Notes under the pieces: generated by a model
Told to the model about the DNA's origin: nothing
What the model saw: only the letters and a program-made list of their open reading frames with translations
Database searches by the model: none
Assembly (NCBI GenBank): GCA_951812925.1
Contig: OX638372.1
Coordinates: forward strand, 86,759,058-86,823,057
Length of the DNA: 64,000 bases
Origin: Calliopum simillimum
Taxonomy: Eukaryota > Arthropoda > Insecta > Diptera > Lauxaniidae
Direction of reading: 5' to 3'
Position numbers and translations under genes: made by a program
Shown here: in pieces, positions 22,292-33,899 of the stretch
Layout: every line of letters starts with the position of its first letter
Numbering within the stretch: the stretch's first letter is position 1

Positions 22292-23343
22292 TGTGTTTAT
22301 TTATCTTGACCTTGAGTTATTTCTTATTTTTACAATAATTATTTGAGAGCGAATTTGACTCATTTCTTGGTCCCAACGATCAAATTTTACTAGGCGTATT
22401 TACTAAGGCATGTTTGATATTGCTACTGAAGACAAAATATATCTGTAATGCCATCAATTCAAATGAAAAATATAAAATAGAAGAATAGAATTTGTGAAAT
22501 GTTTGAAAATTATAATAGCTTTTTAAGAGCGAAATACACATATCAACGATTGATTTTGTGTCTTGTGTTCATACTTATTAATTGCTTTCCAACATTAAAA
22601 TTGCTTCTAACAATTTTAGGACTAATGTTCAATTATAAAATAAAGTCTAAACTAAGTACACAAAAAACTGACTTTTATTTACAAATCTTTCCTATATCGC
22701 TATATCTATATATTAATACGCATGACAAAAAATTTGTCCTACCTTTTTTAATATGTTAGAAATGAAGCACGACTTTGAATTATACACCATTAGAAAGGTA
22801 TTTGTGTGTAAATGTGCCCAAAGTTAAAACTATTTTAATATTTTGCCATTAAGCCAGGTAAAATTAAATGCAAATTTTTCAATATTAACAACGACAAAAT
22901 ACGCAGTCACACAGAGCTGAAAAGAGGATACAGCACAAAGAGCAAGACAAATAGCTGACTGACACTGACGTGATGTTTTTTGTTTTCTTTTCGTTTCACA
23001 TTTGTCATTGTACCAGGGATAATAAATGAGCTTTTGTACCAAATAGCAAAAAAAGTACTTAAACTGTCCAAAAGGTACCAAAATTATTTAATACACATTT
23101 GTGGTAAATTTTTGGCCATTAGGCGATTATAGTTCATATAAATTGTTTGTCCTTTATAATAAAACTTTTATATATCTGTGGCAATAAGGAAAAACTGCTT
23201 AAGTCGATATTCGATAATAAAGCTAACTAACATAAATTCTATAAATATAAACCACAATTTAAACTGTTTTGCTTTCGACTTTAGCAGATTTTTCTTTTTT
23301 CTTCGTGCCACAGATATAAAAGCTGGATAAGCAGTGAAGTATG
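22292..23343. other. Non-coding, nothing recognised
   Basis: No supported feature; the short frames on both strands (22499-22759, 22830-23081) are low-complexity and lack domain signatures. Confidence 0.4.
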
Positions 23344-23845
23344 TATTTCGGCGTCGAAAACTAGATTTAAATCAATTTTTATATAACCCCATTTTTTATT
23401 GCATGTTTTCTTTTGAACAAAAACAACAACATAAAACTATTTTTAAAATTATTTGCTTACCATTTTTTAAAAAGAGGTTGAAGAACGGCACACTTAACAC
23501 AACATACCAAAACAAAAAAAAAAAAAAAAAAAAAAAACCTTTTCTATGAAGTTCTTGGTATTGAATACGTATCCAGTCACGGAATATCTAAAACCTAAAA
23601 CCATTAGAGCAATTCCGAGACTAGATGCAGATTCAGCACCGACAACTCCATTGAAAATGTTTTTTTTTTTTTTTTGGTTTGTTGTGTTTTTCTTAAGTGT
23701 ACTGTTTTTCTACCTCTTTTTAAAAAATGGTAAACAAATATTTTAAAAATAGTTTTATTTTGTTGATTTTGTTTAAAAGAAAATATTATGCAATAAAAAA
23801 TAGAGTTATATAAAAATTGATTTAAATCGAGTTTTCGACACCGTG
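23344..23845. repeat. Inverted repeat, about 190-bp arms
   Basis: The arms at about 23344-23535 and 23655-23845 are good reverse complements (GTCGAAAACTAGATTTAAAT against ATTTAAATCGAGTTTTCGAC), each ending in a long A or T run next to a spacer of about 115 bp. The spacer sequence (23545-23655) is of ordinary composition. Likely a foldback/MITE. Confidence 0.75.
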
Positions 23846-25367
23846 GCAACATGAGGGTTGAAACATTTTCTTGACACCCGTGAAATGTTGCAACATTATC
23901 TGTCTTTAAAGAGAATGATGTTCTAAAAATCAGTATGTAGTTGGAATGCACTTGAATTTCCTTTCAAGTTCACTTTCTCCCCCTATTTGATTGTACTGGT
24001 TCATCCCTTCAATTTCTTCATAATTTATGACATTCTGATGATCACCAAAATTATACGTTTTGTAATTTCTTTGTGTATGCGAATTGCAATCATGTGAAAA
24101 TAATTTTCGACTTTATTTGAATGTTGTTGCACTACATGCAGCATTCTCATTTGCTCAATGTTTTGGACCTTAAATCTGTTCAGTTTTATCACAGCGTGAC
24201 ATATGCGTGCACGTGACATCATTATTAGCAGTCACGTACAGTAAGGTGGTATGTAGAGTTGCCATTGAATTATTAACAATTATTATTTTTTAAATAGTAA
24301 GTATGCCACGCCGACATATGGAAATCAGCCTAAATAGTTTTTCTTTTTAAAAAAGTTGTTTCTGCTATTTTTGTTGTCACATGAAAAGTTTGCACTGAAG
24401 CGCCTATAAGAAAGTGTAATTTTGAAAAAAAAAAAAAATCTCATCCCTTTTTTGGGCCCTTGTTTAAATTTGCAACAAATCTATGCAAAAAGGGAACAAT
24501 TTGGTTTTCCAATTTATGTGGTGTTAAAATTATCAGGAAATATTCAAAAACTTAACACAGGGCGCATTTTTACTTTTTGATCTCCGTTTAAGGAAATCTA
24601 TCCAAACCAAATTTTTTAGGTTAATTGATTTTTTTTTTATTTTAACGAAAACTATTTGTACAGCATTTATCAAATCGACCTTCTATGTGAGATATGTGTA
24701 CATTTAATGCATTTCTAATTTAAAAATATGGCAACGCTTAGTTCATCCCTTATGGTATTAACAATAGTTTTCTTCATAGTTTTGATCATTGATTTCATTT
24801 GACCTCTATTGAGCGTCAAATTTTCTTGGGGTGGGTTGTAGCATTAATTATTGTTATTGGATTTTATTGCTACATATATTATTTTAGTTTATTAATGATA
24901 TATGCACATACTTATGTACGACCGATATTTGATTTGCACTTTTGTTCTCCTTTTTTTGCAATTAGAGATGAGAGAATATTTTCTAGCAGTACATAAATGA
25001 TCTATCCCACTAGGGGCCGTTCACATATTACTACGTTACGTAAAGTCGATTTTATAATATAATGCGACAAAATATTCAAATTCAAATTATAGCCCAGGAA
25101 AACTAGAATTTTTCTGAGAAAAAATTTCAAATGAATTTTTTTCACCGGAATTATCTTTATTTATGCATGGTAAATAAAGTGTAAAATGTAAATTGAAGTC
25201 CATTGTGCTTATTAAAAGTTATTCAGATTCAAAGGTCGCTAAAATCAGTTTTTTGCAAATACATATCTTGCTAACGCAAACTTTTGGAGAAAAATTAAAA
25301 AATTGGTAAAAAATGTTTTCGTGTGGCTTATAGTTTATGAGATAACCCAATTTGTGCACAGTAGTTA
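23846..25367. other. Non-coding; dispersed repeats only
   Basis: GGGGCCGTTCACATATTACT at about 25014 looks like one end of a widespread insect MITE, but no partner end was found. At 25228-25345 there is one copy of the AAAGGTC...GCTAAC module (see findings). No gene supported. Confidence 0.4.
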
Positions 25368-26291
25368 CAGTCTGTTAAATAAGAGCGTGGTCATTGTTGT
25401 GAGAAAATGAAAATACCCATTGCGAAAATTCTTTTTAATATTGATTTATTTGATCGAAAACTTCAATGCAAATACATTAATAGCAGGTCCAATCACCCCC
25501 AGCATCAATTATAGCTTGACATCTTCGCGACATACTTTGAACAAGATTTTGCGCATACTCTTCTGAAAACGACCTCCAAATTTTGTGAATGCGTCGAACC
25601 AGCTGTTTCAAGTTGCAGGGTCGGTTTTTCTGAAGCTTCATCTTCATTTGCGCCCAAACGTTTTCAATTGGATTTGCATCGGGCGACTGAGACGGCCAAT
25701 CCAAAGTCACGACACCATTTTGTCTTTGGCCCATTCAAGACGTTTTTGGACATGTTTTTCACTGAGCATCGGTTTTTGCAAAGTACTTCGGTATTTCACA
25801 CTATTTGCAATCAAATGATTACGAATAGTTCCGTGGGAGATATTCAAACCTTTTTGGGACAATTTCGAAGCACCTTCACGCAAAGTTAATGTTGGATTTT
25901 TCGAAAATAGAGCACAGATCAGTTTTTCCTGTTTTTCCGTCACTACACCGACAGACCCGCGATTTGGAAAGTCATCGACATTTTTTTCTTCTTTGAAGCG
26001 ATTCACCCACTTACTAACAAACTGTTTCGACTTCTGCATATACTTCGCAGCCGCCGCTTGGGTCATTTTGGGACCTTTGGGGTGCAAACACAAAAAAACG
26101 GCTTCAAAGCGCGACGCGTACGCGGTACTCATTTTGGAAAAATGCTGAGAACGCATTGAAAAGAGTGGTCAGCTGATTCACTTTCACGAAGCATGAAGGA
26201 CAATACTGCCCTCTGTGTGAGAAAAAAAAATTACAGCATTATACTTTACCGATCGCGAGTAATCGTGACCATGTTCTTATTTAACAGACTG
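25368..26291 (-). mobile_element. Internally deleted Tc1-like transposon, 924 bp
   Basis: Terminal inverted repeats begin CAGTCTGTTAAATAAGA (25368, complement ending 26291) and continue imperfectly through GTGGTCA. TA lies on both sides (25366-25367, 26292-26293), as in Tc1/mariner insertion. The transposase remnant inside is on the minus strand. The insertion split a dispersed non-coding repeat. Full-length relatives would be about 1.6 kb, so several hundred bp are missing. Confidence 0.88.
25477..26156 (-). pseudogene. Tc1-like transposase, catalytic core deleted
   Basis: The N-terminal part (26156 or, more likely, the ATG at 26132, down to 25707) encodes the bipartite paired-type helix-turn-helix: MTQAAAAKYMQKSKQFVSKW, then KLSQKGLNISHGTIRNHL, ending RLEWAKDK. 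The C-terminal part (25734-25477, another frame) encodes WPSQSPDANPIENVW with the third acidic residue of a DD34E triad, and ends in a QAIIDAGG block. The two are fused at about 25715 by a deletion that removed the first two catalytic aspartates and shifted the frame. The product cannot transpose. The N-terminal frame alone could make a DNA-binding protein of about 140 residues. Confidence 0.88.
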
Positions 26292-26485
26292 TATATGTAA
26301 ATGCTATGTATAAGTTCATATTAAAATATCTTACTTTTAAAATTGCGAATACGGTTTAATGAGGGGTCGTACAAAAAAAGTTAAAAAACCGTTCAAAGGA
26401 TAATTGGATTCTCTATACACCGCATTCAATTTTTTTTTCGAGCTACTCATGGTCTAAGAGATATTATTATAGCGAGTCTTTAAAT

Positions 26486-27055
26486 CAGAGGTGTGCACAC
26501 AAGTAACGTAAGGGAGCTAAAATATTTAATCGGCTGATTAAAAGAGCTAGCTCACGAAATTTGCAAAATGTAAGTCCCCAAGCATTCTTCGAAAAAAATG
26601 AAAACATAAAAATTTCAAATTCGAGGGATGCAATGACAACAACAAATCAATGATAAAATAATAATTCCCGTTGCTCTACGATCGCAACGAAAAAGGCTTT
26701 AACTCACTTGACTTCAAGCTGCATGAAATTGTTGTTGCGGTCGCTCGCATTGAATTTTATTTTTTGAAGTTCGTAGAAAAGTAGCGTATGCAACTGTTGT
26801 TGCAAATTTTATTGTTGTTGTTTCCTGATATTCATTTTTTTGTTTGCTTCAAAACTAGAATTGGACTGACACTTGCGAACAAGTAGCATATACGACAGGA
26901 TATTTGTACTTTTTGTTGTTGTTGGCTTGTATTTAGAAAAACTTAACATTTGAAAAAATCAAAAACTCAAGCTTTACGTTTATGACGTAAGGCTTCAAAA
27001 TCAAGTTTATATGGGAGCAAGATGAACAAATTTTTGCTCCAGGTGCACACCTCTG
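26486..27055. mobile_element. hAT-type MITE, 570 bp
   Basis: CAGAGGTGTGCAC (26486) faces GTGCACACCTCTG (ending 27055). The 8-bp direct repeat CTTTAAAT at 26478-26485 and 27056-27063 is perfect. An 8-bp duplication with CAGAG-type ends is diagnostic of hAT elements. No transposase is present; the interior has GAGCTAGCTC-like and TTGTTGTTG repeats. Confidence 0.9.
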
Positions 27056-27259
27056 CTTTAAATTATAATGTACGCAATAAACAAATATGTAGTTCATTAT
27101 CACTTGCGTGGTTAAGGTTATATAATTAGTTTATCCTTAGTAATGCACATACCGAGTTAGTTCGCCATGTAAGGAGCTTTTCGAATAAAAAAGCATATAA
27201 TCACATGTATGATGGCGTCAAAATAAAATTACACAGGCCCACAAAAAAAAAAGTACCAT

Positions 27260-27501
27260 GCGCAAAAGATCAGACCACCTGAACTTTATGTTTTCGGGTT
27301 CGCTGAATCCGAATATGGTGCCAGAATAGCAAAGTTGGTTCGCATTTTTTCAGAAATCAGCAATAACGCTGAAAATTTGAGATTTTTTTCAGCATTATTT
27401 CTGATTTCTGAAAAAACGCGAACCAACTTCGCTATTCTGGCACCATATTCGGATACAGCGACCCCGAAAACATAAGGTTCAGGTGGTCTGATCTTTCGCG
27501 C
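27260..27501. repeat. Near-perfect 120-bp hairpin
   Basis: The left arm (about 27260-27378, GCGCAAAAGATCAGACCACC onward) and right arm (about 27386-27501) pair almost completely with a loop of about 7 nt. The open frame across it on the minus strand is a by-product of the palindrome. Arms this close with such a short loop are rare and unstable. It may be a MITE without a preserved target duplication, or a hairpin RNA source. Confidence 0.85.
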
Positions 27502-29311
27502 AGGTGATGATGACTTAGTTAAGTTAGTAACATGAAAATTTAACTTGAAACTTTTTATGGTGAACAAGGGTGAGCTGAAAACTACAAGTGAAAAACAAAA
27601 TCATCCCTAATGCAAACCGTAACGCATTGCTAATACGGTTGAGATTCATTTAAATTGCAATGGCACGAGTGTAAAATATGTCGCATGCAGGAGAATTGAG
27701 AATTTTGTGCATTACAATGAAGTAACAGGATTATGTGACGATTTACTGCGAGGTAGCGTAATATGATTAAGAATCGCATTTATATCAAATATATGTGATA
27801 TGCTCTTTAAAGTGCAGATTTATAGGTTTTAATAGTTTTCTATACCCAAATGTTTCAAAATATTTAACCAAATCATAAATAAGGATTAACAAAGGATAAT
27901 CGCAAAAATAATAATAATACCTAACGGTGGGCTTGAGCAAATTTCAAATCATGATTTCTCCTCAAAAATTTTTGAAGATATTGCAAACTAGAAAACATGT
28001 TATTGGGTTTATTTATTTAACAGCCTCAAATGTCATTAAACTTTTAGTTTTGGAGTGGATTGGATGACTTTAAATGTTTTATATGAAAGCGATATAATCA
28101 TATGATTCTTATGAATTTTGACGTCTTGAATCTGAATCCAATAACTGGATTTTATTTTGAGATGGTATCCTAATTCAAAAGAGCAAAAATAAAGATTTTT
28201 CGTTATTTTTGAGGTTATATTCAAGTTCACGGGATGTTTTCGTGTTTATTTCAAGACTACTTTATTTAATATCATAGATACTTTCACTCACTTATTCATT
28301 TGGCTTAAGTTTTCTTTTCCTTAACAAAAAAAAAAAAAAATAAATTTTTCAGAGTCCATTCAAGTTTTAGAAAAAAAATTATAACTTTCAGATATTGTAT
28401 CGGATTCTGCCAATTTTTTGCTTGCTTAGACTAGGATATCTCAAAAACCATATGAGATACAGCAATGCTAATGCCAGATTCGAATTTAACATTGGAAAAT
28501 ACATTAAATATAACTATTTTTATATTTGTTTGTTCTGTTTTTTTTGTTCATTTTTTTATCCCATATCCCATGTATTTTTTCGATATTTCGCAGAGATGAG
28601 CAGCTACGATTTCGGGGTATGCATTTTTTAGGCCACTAAACTAGCACAAATGAATCCCCATTGACAGATTTTGTCGACATTTTCATCACACTTATCGATT
28701 GTTCAAGAGCACCGTGTTAAAAGCGTATTAAATGAAGTAAAAAAAAAAAATCGACTGCTTTTACAGTCAAAATGGCGCTTATCTGTCGATTAGTCAAATT
28801 TTTAAGGCCCTCCAGCTCATTAACTAGATTTTATACTCTATCTGGATCAAGGACTTATAATCATATATTACTAAAGTCGGAAACATCTTGGTCCCTGTAT
28901 TGGCAATACAGGAAAAATTGCTAAATTTCTTTAATGTAACTATAAATGACCAACACCGAGTAGGAGTCTTGGTCTGGCTTATCATCTTGACTAGGACTTT
29001 GTGCTTATCTCGAAATATATCAAGACTACAGACCAAGACCGATTTTACTCATCACTAGACGGTTCACAAATTTTTTGACGCAATAAAAGCATTGTTAAAT
29101 GTTCATCATACGTCAAGTTGTGCTGAATCAAGTGTTAGTAAGTAGTTAATCAAATGTTAATAAAGGAACACTGTTATGCAGTAACGTATCAATCTACTCG
29201 AAATTAGTATTGAGTTAGTTACCTTTACGATAAACAAATGAGCAGTTTTTTTTTCAAAAGGGCGTATTTCCACGTTAAACAAATTTTCAGTAGGTAATGA
29301 GAAAAAACATT
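27502..29311. other. Non-coding, dispersed repeats only
   Basis: A copy of the GGATATCTCAAAA-type repeat is at about 28431-28495 (compare 880-895 in reverse, 1979-2040 and 40116-40180). No gene supported. Confidence 0.4.
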
Positions 29312-29439
29312 AAGGGCCAGTTTTCTGCAGTAAATTTTGGAATTGTTTTCAGTCATTTGTAATAATAATGACAAATGTTTATTGTATGAATTGAAATTAT
29401 AAAATAAACATAAATAAATATTAAAATGAAGAAATTTAA

Positions 29440-29645
29440 TTTATTTTGGTTTTCTGCCACGACCACCGCCGCTAAATGTTTTAGCCTTCACGTGCTTCAC
29501 ATAAGATACAGCCATAAGAAGCAGCCTCATTTACATGTTTGTTACCCGGACTAATCGACCATTGAATTTCTCTAAATCTGCCTCATCACATGAACCTTCA
29601 GATTTCTCAAGCGCTTTCTGAACTACTTCGAGCAGCTCATTTTTG
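29440..29645 (-). pseudogene. Fragment of an unknown (probably transposon) gene
   Basis: On the minus strand, a frame from about 29645 reads KNELLEVVQKALEKSEG and EADLEKFNGRLVR up to a GTAACA donor-like site (about 29545). After CATTTAG (about 29485) a glycine-arginine ending GGGRGRKPK and stop follow at about 29455-29480. This looks like the last two exons of a small basic protein with a tiny intron. The upstream part is missing. GGGCCAGTTTTCTGCAG at 29314 suggests a Harbinger-like element border. The product is not recognised. Confidence 0.35.
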
Positions 29646-29754
29646 GTTTTTTAAATTTATTTATTTTTTGCTTTGACAGCGATTTTTAAATTTAATTATT
29701 TTTTATTTACGACAGCAGCTGTCAAAATCATGAAGTATGTTAAACGATGTTTTA

Positions 29755-30767
29755 GGGCCAGTTTTTCAGTGCAAGTTTAACTCATTATCTGGTTTAAATT
29801 AAGTTTAAACTCAGGAATGAGTTTTTCAGTGAATGTTAAACGTAGTTTAAACTTAGTTTAACTGAACGATATTGGCCGTTTAAATGCCGTTTAACCTACA
29901 ATTTTATTTTGACAACTGTTGATAAAAAAATCAAAATTGAAAAAATTAAAAAAAAAAATGTAAAACGAAAAAGGAAACAAATAAAAAAATGAAGAAAAAT
30001 AATTTGGAAAAGAAAAATTTATTTCAGTTGTTTTGAAGTTTATTCTTCTTTTATTATTTTTAAAATAAGAAAATCACAAACTTCACTTCAGATTTTTTTT
30101 TTTTTTTTTTGACAAATTGTACATTGTAAATTAAAAAGAATCTAGGTGTTGTTGTTGCAGCTGTAACGGCACCGTCCTCTTTCTCAAGATCCACAACAGA
30201 CTGTAGTCAATAAAACCAAAAGTAATCACTTATGATCACATCTTTTATGTGAGCACTATTTAAACATTGCAGCAACAAAGATGCCCTTGGGCAAAGTCTT
30301 AAACACTGGCCTTCTATGCAACGTCCAAATGTAGCCACCCGCCACTTTATTGTTGCTGATGCTGCTCCTAACATTTGCTCAGCTTTCCAGAGGATTCAGC
30401 AGCATTTTAGGGAAACTCTTCTAAAAATTAAAATTTTTCTTTGAGTTGTCACAAAAAATAATATTTATACGTCAACAGCTTGTCATTTTTCAGTAATGCC
30501 TACTAAAAATCAAAGTAAAAAGTTTAAATTAAAATCGCACTGAAAAAGTCATTTCATAGTTAACCAAGTTTAACAATTTAAACGAGTTTAATAAAATTTA
30601 GTTTAAACGCAGTTTAAACTTGCACTGAAAAACTGGCCCTAAATGGGCAATATCGTTCAGTTAAACGTAGTTTAAACTACGTTTAACATTCACTGAAAAA
30701 CTCATTCCTGAGTTTAAACTTAATTTAAACCAGGAAATGAGTTAAACTTGCACTGAAAAACTGGCCC
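29755..30767. mobile_element. Harbinger-like MITE (GGGCC family), 1013 bp
   Basis: GGGCCAGTTTTTCAGTGCAA (29755) faces the complementary end at 30767, with TTA on both sides (29752-29754, 30768-30770). The terminal inverted repeats are about 130 bp and nearly perfect, and include several GTTTAAAC/AGTTTAAAC blocks. A third internal copy of the end (CACTGAAAAACTGGCCC, about 30627-30643) indicates nesting or internal duplication. No open frame of note inside. Confidence 0.8.
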
Positions 30768-30770
30768 TTA

Positions 30771-31205
30771 GGGGCTGTTTACAATAACTTATTTTTTTTT
30801 AAAGTATGCAGTGTTATAGTGAGTTGACCAAAGATTCTAGTCTCCTTAAAACTTTTATTCTAACAGTTTTGTATTTAATGGAAAAGTAAAAAACTTTTTG
30901 ATTTGAAACTTTTGGAATTAAGCTCTTTAGTTTTGAACTTTTTATAAATCACTCTGATTTCACCATATGGACCTATACAGCCTGCGGCATATAAAAAATA
31001 TCAAAGGTTCCTGCGGCGACTATACAAAATACTTATTTTTTATCAAACGTTAAAAATTTCTTTTAGACTAAGAGCCAGCGCTTGGCTGACCCTCCTCATA
31101 GTATCAAAGCTGAATTTTTTTGTGAGTGTTCTTCCAATAGTAGGTATGAGCTTCTGTTCTAGTGAATTCCTGAGAGGTGGTACCTACGTGAGATATCGGG
31201 CGCAA
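30771..31205. other. Non-coding, nothing recognised
   Basis: No supported feature. Confidence 0.4.
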
Positions 31206-31640
31206 AAGGTCGAGAAAAACAGTTTTTTGCAAATATCTCGCTAACCGTTATATCTACAAAAAAATTATCTTCCACAATTTTGTAGCTCATTAAAATTCAT
31301 ATCGAAAAGTGGTGCGAATTGTTTTCGCACGACCTATGGTTTAGGAGATATGGTCCAGTGAAATTGAACTTTCCAACCCAACATATAAAATCCATAATTT
31401 TTTTCTTCTAGTCGGCCTATTTTTTAGTTTCAAATTATGCACCAAAATTCGAGACCGATTTCACTGTCGTACAAAAAGTTATTCAGGCACAAAGGTCGAG
31501 AAAATTAGTATCTCGCTAACGCTTATTTCTACAAAAAATGGTGTTCTACAATTTTGTAGCTCAGAAAATTTCATATCAAAAAGAGGGGCAAATTATTTTC
31601 GTACGACCCACAGTTTAGGAGATATCCTATTTTAAGGTAT
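31206..31640 (+). repeat. Two direct copies of a dispersed 150-bp module
   Basis: The copies are 31206-31365 and 31475-31632. Each has AAAGGTCGAGAAAA, then a '(ATA)TCTCGCTAAC' block, then 'ACAATTTTGTAGCTCA', then 'TTTTCG(C/T)ACGACC', and ends in GTTTAGGAGATAT. Related copies occur at 25228, 43245 and 62785, all on the plus strand. Unknown family. Confidence 0.65.
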
Positions 31641-31913
31641 TTTCCGCATACAAGTGTACATAGTAATATGAGTGTTGATTTTCAAAGTACTATAACTACG
31701 CCTACGTCATAGTATCATGGTTGAATTTTTTTGTGGCTATTTTTGCAGTAATGGGTACCAACTTTTGTTTATGGAAATATATGAAAATAAGCCCTTAGAA
31801 AAATGCATTTCTTGTGATGGATTTTGAACAAGTGGATGCAATTTTGGCATGATAATGGCGATGGCATTCTTAGGTTTGTTTTAGGTCTGAATTGAAAATG
31901 CACCTCAAATGAT

Positions 31914-32652
31914 CAGCCCAATTCTACATATTCTCTCGGATTTTTTTCTCTGGGGATTTTATTTTCTCGAAAAAAAATAATCCTATTCTGGGAGAAGCAA
32001 AATTGGGAAAAATAGTTTCGAATTTTCGAAATCAGCTGTTTTGTTATTTTTGTAAATTTAATGTAAACAGGACAAGTTTGTTGCAAAATAATCAAAATAG
32101 TTTTAATTTGATAAAAAGTGACTAAAATGCATAACAATGCATTCCGGCTATTAGTGGACCATAATGAGAAAGAAAATATTCCACCAAAAGTTGTAAGGAG
32201 GAATTTACAAGTCTGCACGAACCCACTGGAACTACCGCAATCTTTGTAAGTAGAAAACAGAATTTGGTCAATTGCTTTTCAGCCCAATTCTTAATATTCA
32301 CTAGGATTTTTTTTCTCGAGAAAATAAAATCCACAGGGGAAAAGCAAAATTAGGAAAGAGAGTTTCAAATTTTCGAAATCTTTGTAAGTAGAAAACAGAA
32401 TTTGCCAACTGCTTTTATGTATTAATTTGCCCCTTATTTCCACAGGTTTGCATAATATTACAGGCTAAACAAGCCATATGTTCCTTTATTTGATGCCTAC
32501 TTTTTCTACCGGGAGTTTTTTCTCCCTTTCGAAGTTTATTTGGAATAGGAGGGAATGGAAATGAGAAAAAATTCTCGAGAACTTTAATTTGGAATAGGAG
32601 GAATGGGAAAAGTGACAAAATTCTCGCTGATTTTCTATTCAGAATTGGGCTG
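31914..32652 (+). mobile_element. Harbinger-type mini-element carrying transposase exons
   Basis: CAGCCCAATTCTA (31914) faces AGAATTGGGCTG (ending 32652). CTCGAGAA/TTCTCGAG-type repeats recur throughout, and an internal duplicate of the left end starts at 32281. The element carries two exons of a Harbinger-nuclease-like gene (32128-32246 and about 32446-32510) but no catalytic domain. The target duplication could not be fixed. Confidence 0.65.
32128..32510 (+). pseudogene. Harbinger nuclease-like N-terminus, two exons
   Basis: An ATG at 32128 opens a frame reading MHNNAFRLLVDHNEKENI and ending CTNPLELPQSL at a strong donor (TTT|GTAAGT, about 32246/32247). After an acceptor-like TTTCCACAG (about 32437-32445) the next stretch reads YYRLNKPYVPLFDAY, but a TAA interrupts it right after the first codons. 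The NPLELP...F..(Y)RLNK order is the N-terminal region of insect HARBI1-like nucleases, which I recognise from the family. The DDE nuclease core is absent, so this is a deletion derivative. The intron contains an internal duplication (32240-32418). Confidence 0.6.
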
Positions 32653-32779
32653 GATATGAAATTGACAAACAAATTTGCTATTTTTACCCTTTTATACGAA
32701 GTTCGACTTTGAGTTCAACTACCGAATGAAGGAACTTTAATGAAGATTCAAAAAAAAAAAAATAATAAAAGGGTATGGT

Positions 32780-33545
32780 AACGGGACCTTTAAAATACTA
32801 TACTGGCCGCCAAAGTCAAAGATTATAACTATCAAAAAAAATTTTATATATAAACTTTAAAAGTCTAGAACTTTGCAAAATCCTTTTCGACCCTATACAA
32901 TTAACTAAAAGTTCGCTTAAAAAAGATTTCTCTAAAACGCTATGGTGACCCAAGAATTTTTTTTTCTAAAATAAGTCATGAAATCAGTTGTAACCTTATA
33001 ACTCCTCAGGGGTACATTTCACGGTGATACGGAAAAAAATTATTTACGTATAAAAGTGTCGCTAAAATCGGTTGATATGAAAAAATTTGTTTTTTTTTTG
33101 CTGATTCAGAATCTGTTTTTAGCGAAATCCTATCAGATCCCTTTCAAAAGTTATACTCAAAATACCTTTTAATAAGTATTTTTGGAATTCTTCAATTAAA
33201 AATATGTTGTTACATTTGCATAAGGTTACGAAGCTTCTGGGAGGTAATAGGGGAGGCCTAGGTTTACAAAAAATTGCACCCGGAGAGGGGTCCAAAATAT
33301 ACCACTAAGGAGTTACAGGGTTAAAACTGATTTTCTGCCTCATTTCAGAAAAAAAAATTTTCTTGGATCACCCTAACGTTTTGGGGAAAACATTTCTATG
33401 GCAAAGATTTAGCTAATTGTAAGAGCTTTCAGACAGTGTATATGGTTTATAGGGTTTTAAAGGATTTCGCAAAGTGCTGGACCTTTAAAATTTATATTTT
33501 AATTTTTTTTCCCCATTTTTTGACTTTGATGACCATTTTAGTATG
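32780..33545. repeat. Old, diverged inverted repeat, about 250-bp arms
   Basis: 32780-33030 aligns with the reverse complement of 33290-33545 at perhaps two-thirds identity: ACCTTTAAAAT outermost, then 'ctttgc(a/g)aaatcctttt', 'aaacg.ta.ggtgac.caagaa' and 'taactcct.agg'. The divergence suggests an ancient foldback or MITE. Confidence 0.55.
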
Positions 33546-33899
33546 AAAAAGGTCCTATTAATATAGCTTTTTGTAATTCTTTTTGAAATCCTCGTTAAAT
33601 ATCCTTTAATCCGATAGTGCAAATACAAACATAAATTTTTAACCTCTAATTGACCTTTTTCAGAATATACCTCTACAAACATTTCTATAGCAACAATATC
33701 ATAATTGCCATTTTAATTTTTTAAGATAAAAAAAAATTTTAAGAACCAATTTAAAACTTAATCTTGTGGCTTAGTGTAACAGTAACACTTTACTTAGCAT
33801 TTAACAGCAGAACTAAACTGCCAAAACTGTTATTAACAATAAAATGTTGTTAGCATACTGGAAATGTTATTAACAAACTCAACACAGCAGTAATAACAG
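33546..33899. other. Non-coding, nothing recognised
   Basis: No supported feature between the old inverted repeat and the putative promoter region of the second gene. Confidence 0.4.

Noticed and set aside
23604..23951. 115-residue minus-strand frame
   Set aside because: It spans an inverted-repeat arm and a poly(T) tract; no domain.
27286..27567. 93-residue open frame
   Set aside because: It reads through the two arms of the hairpin and so repeats its own reverse complement; not a gene.
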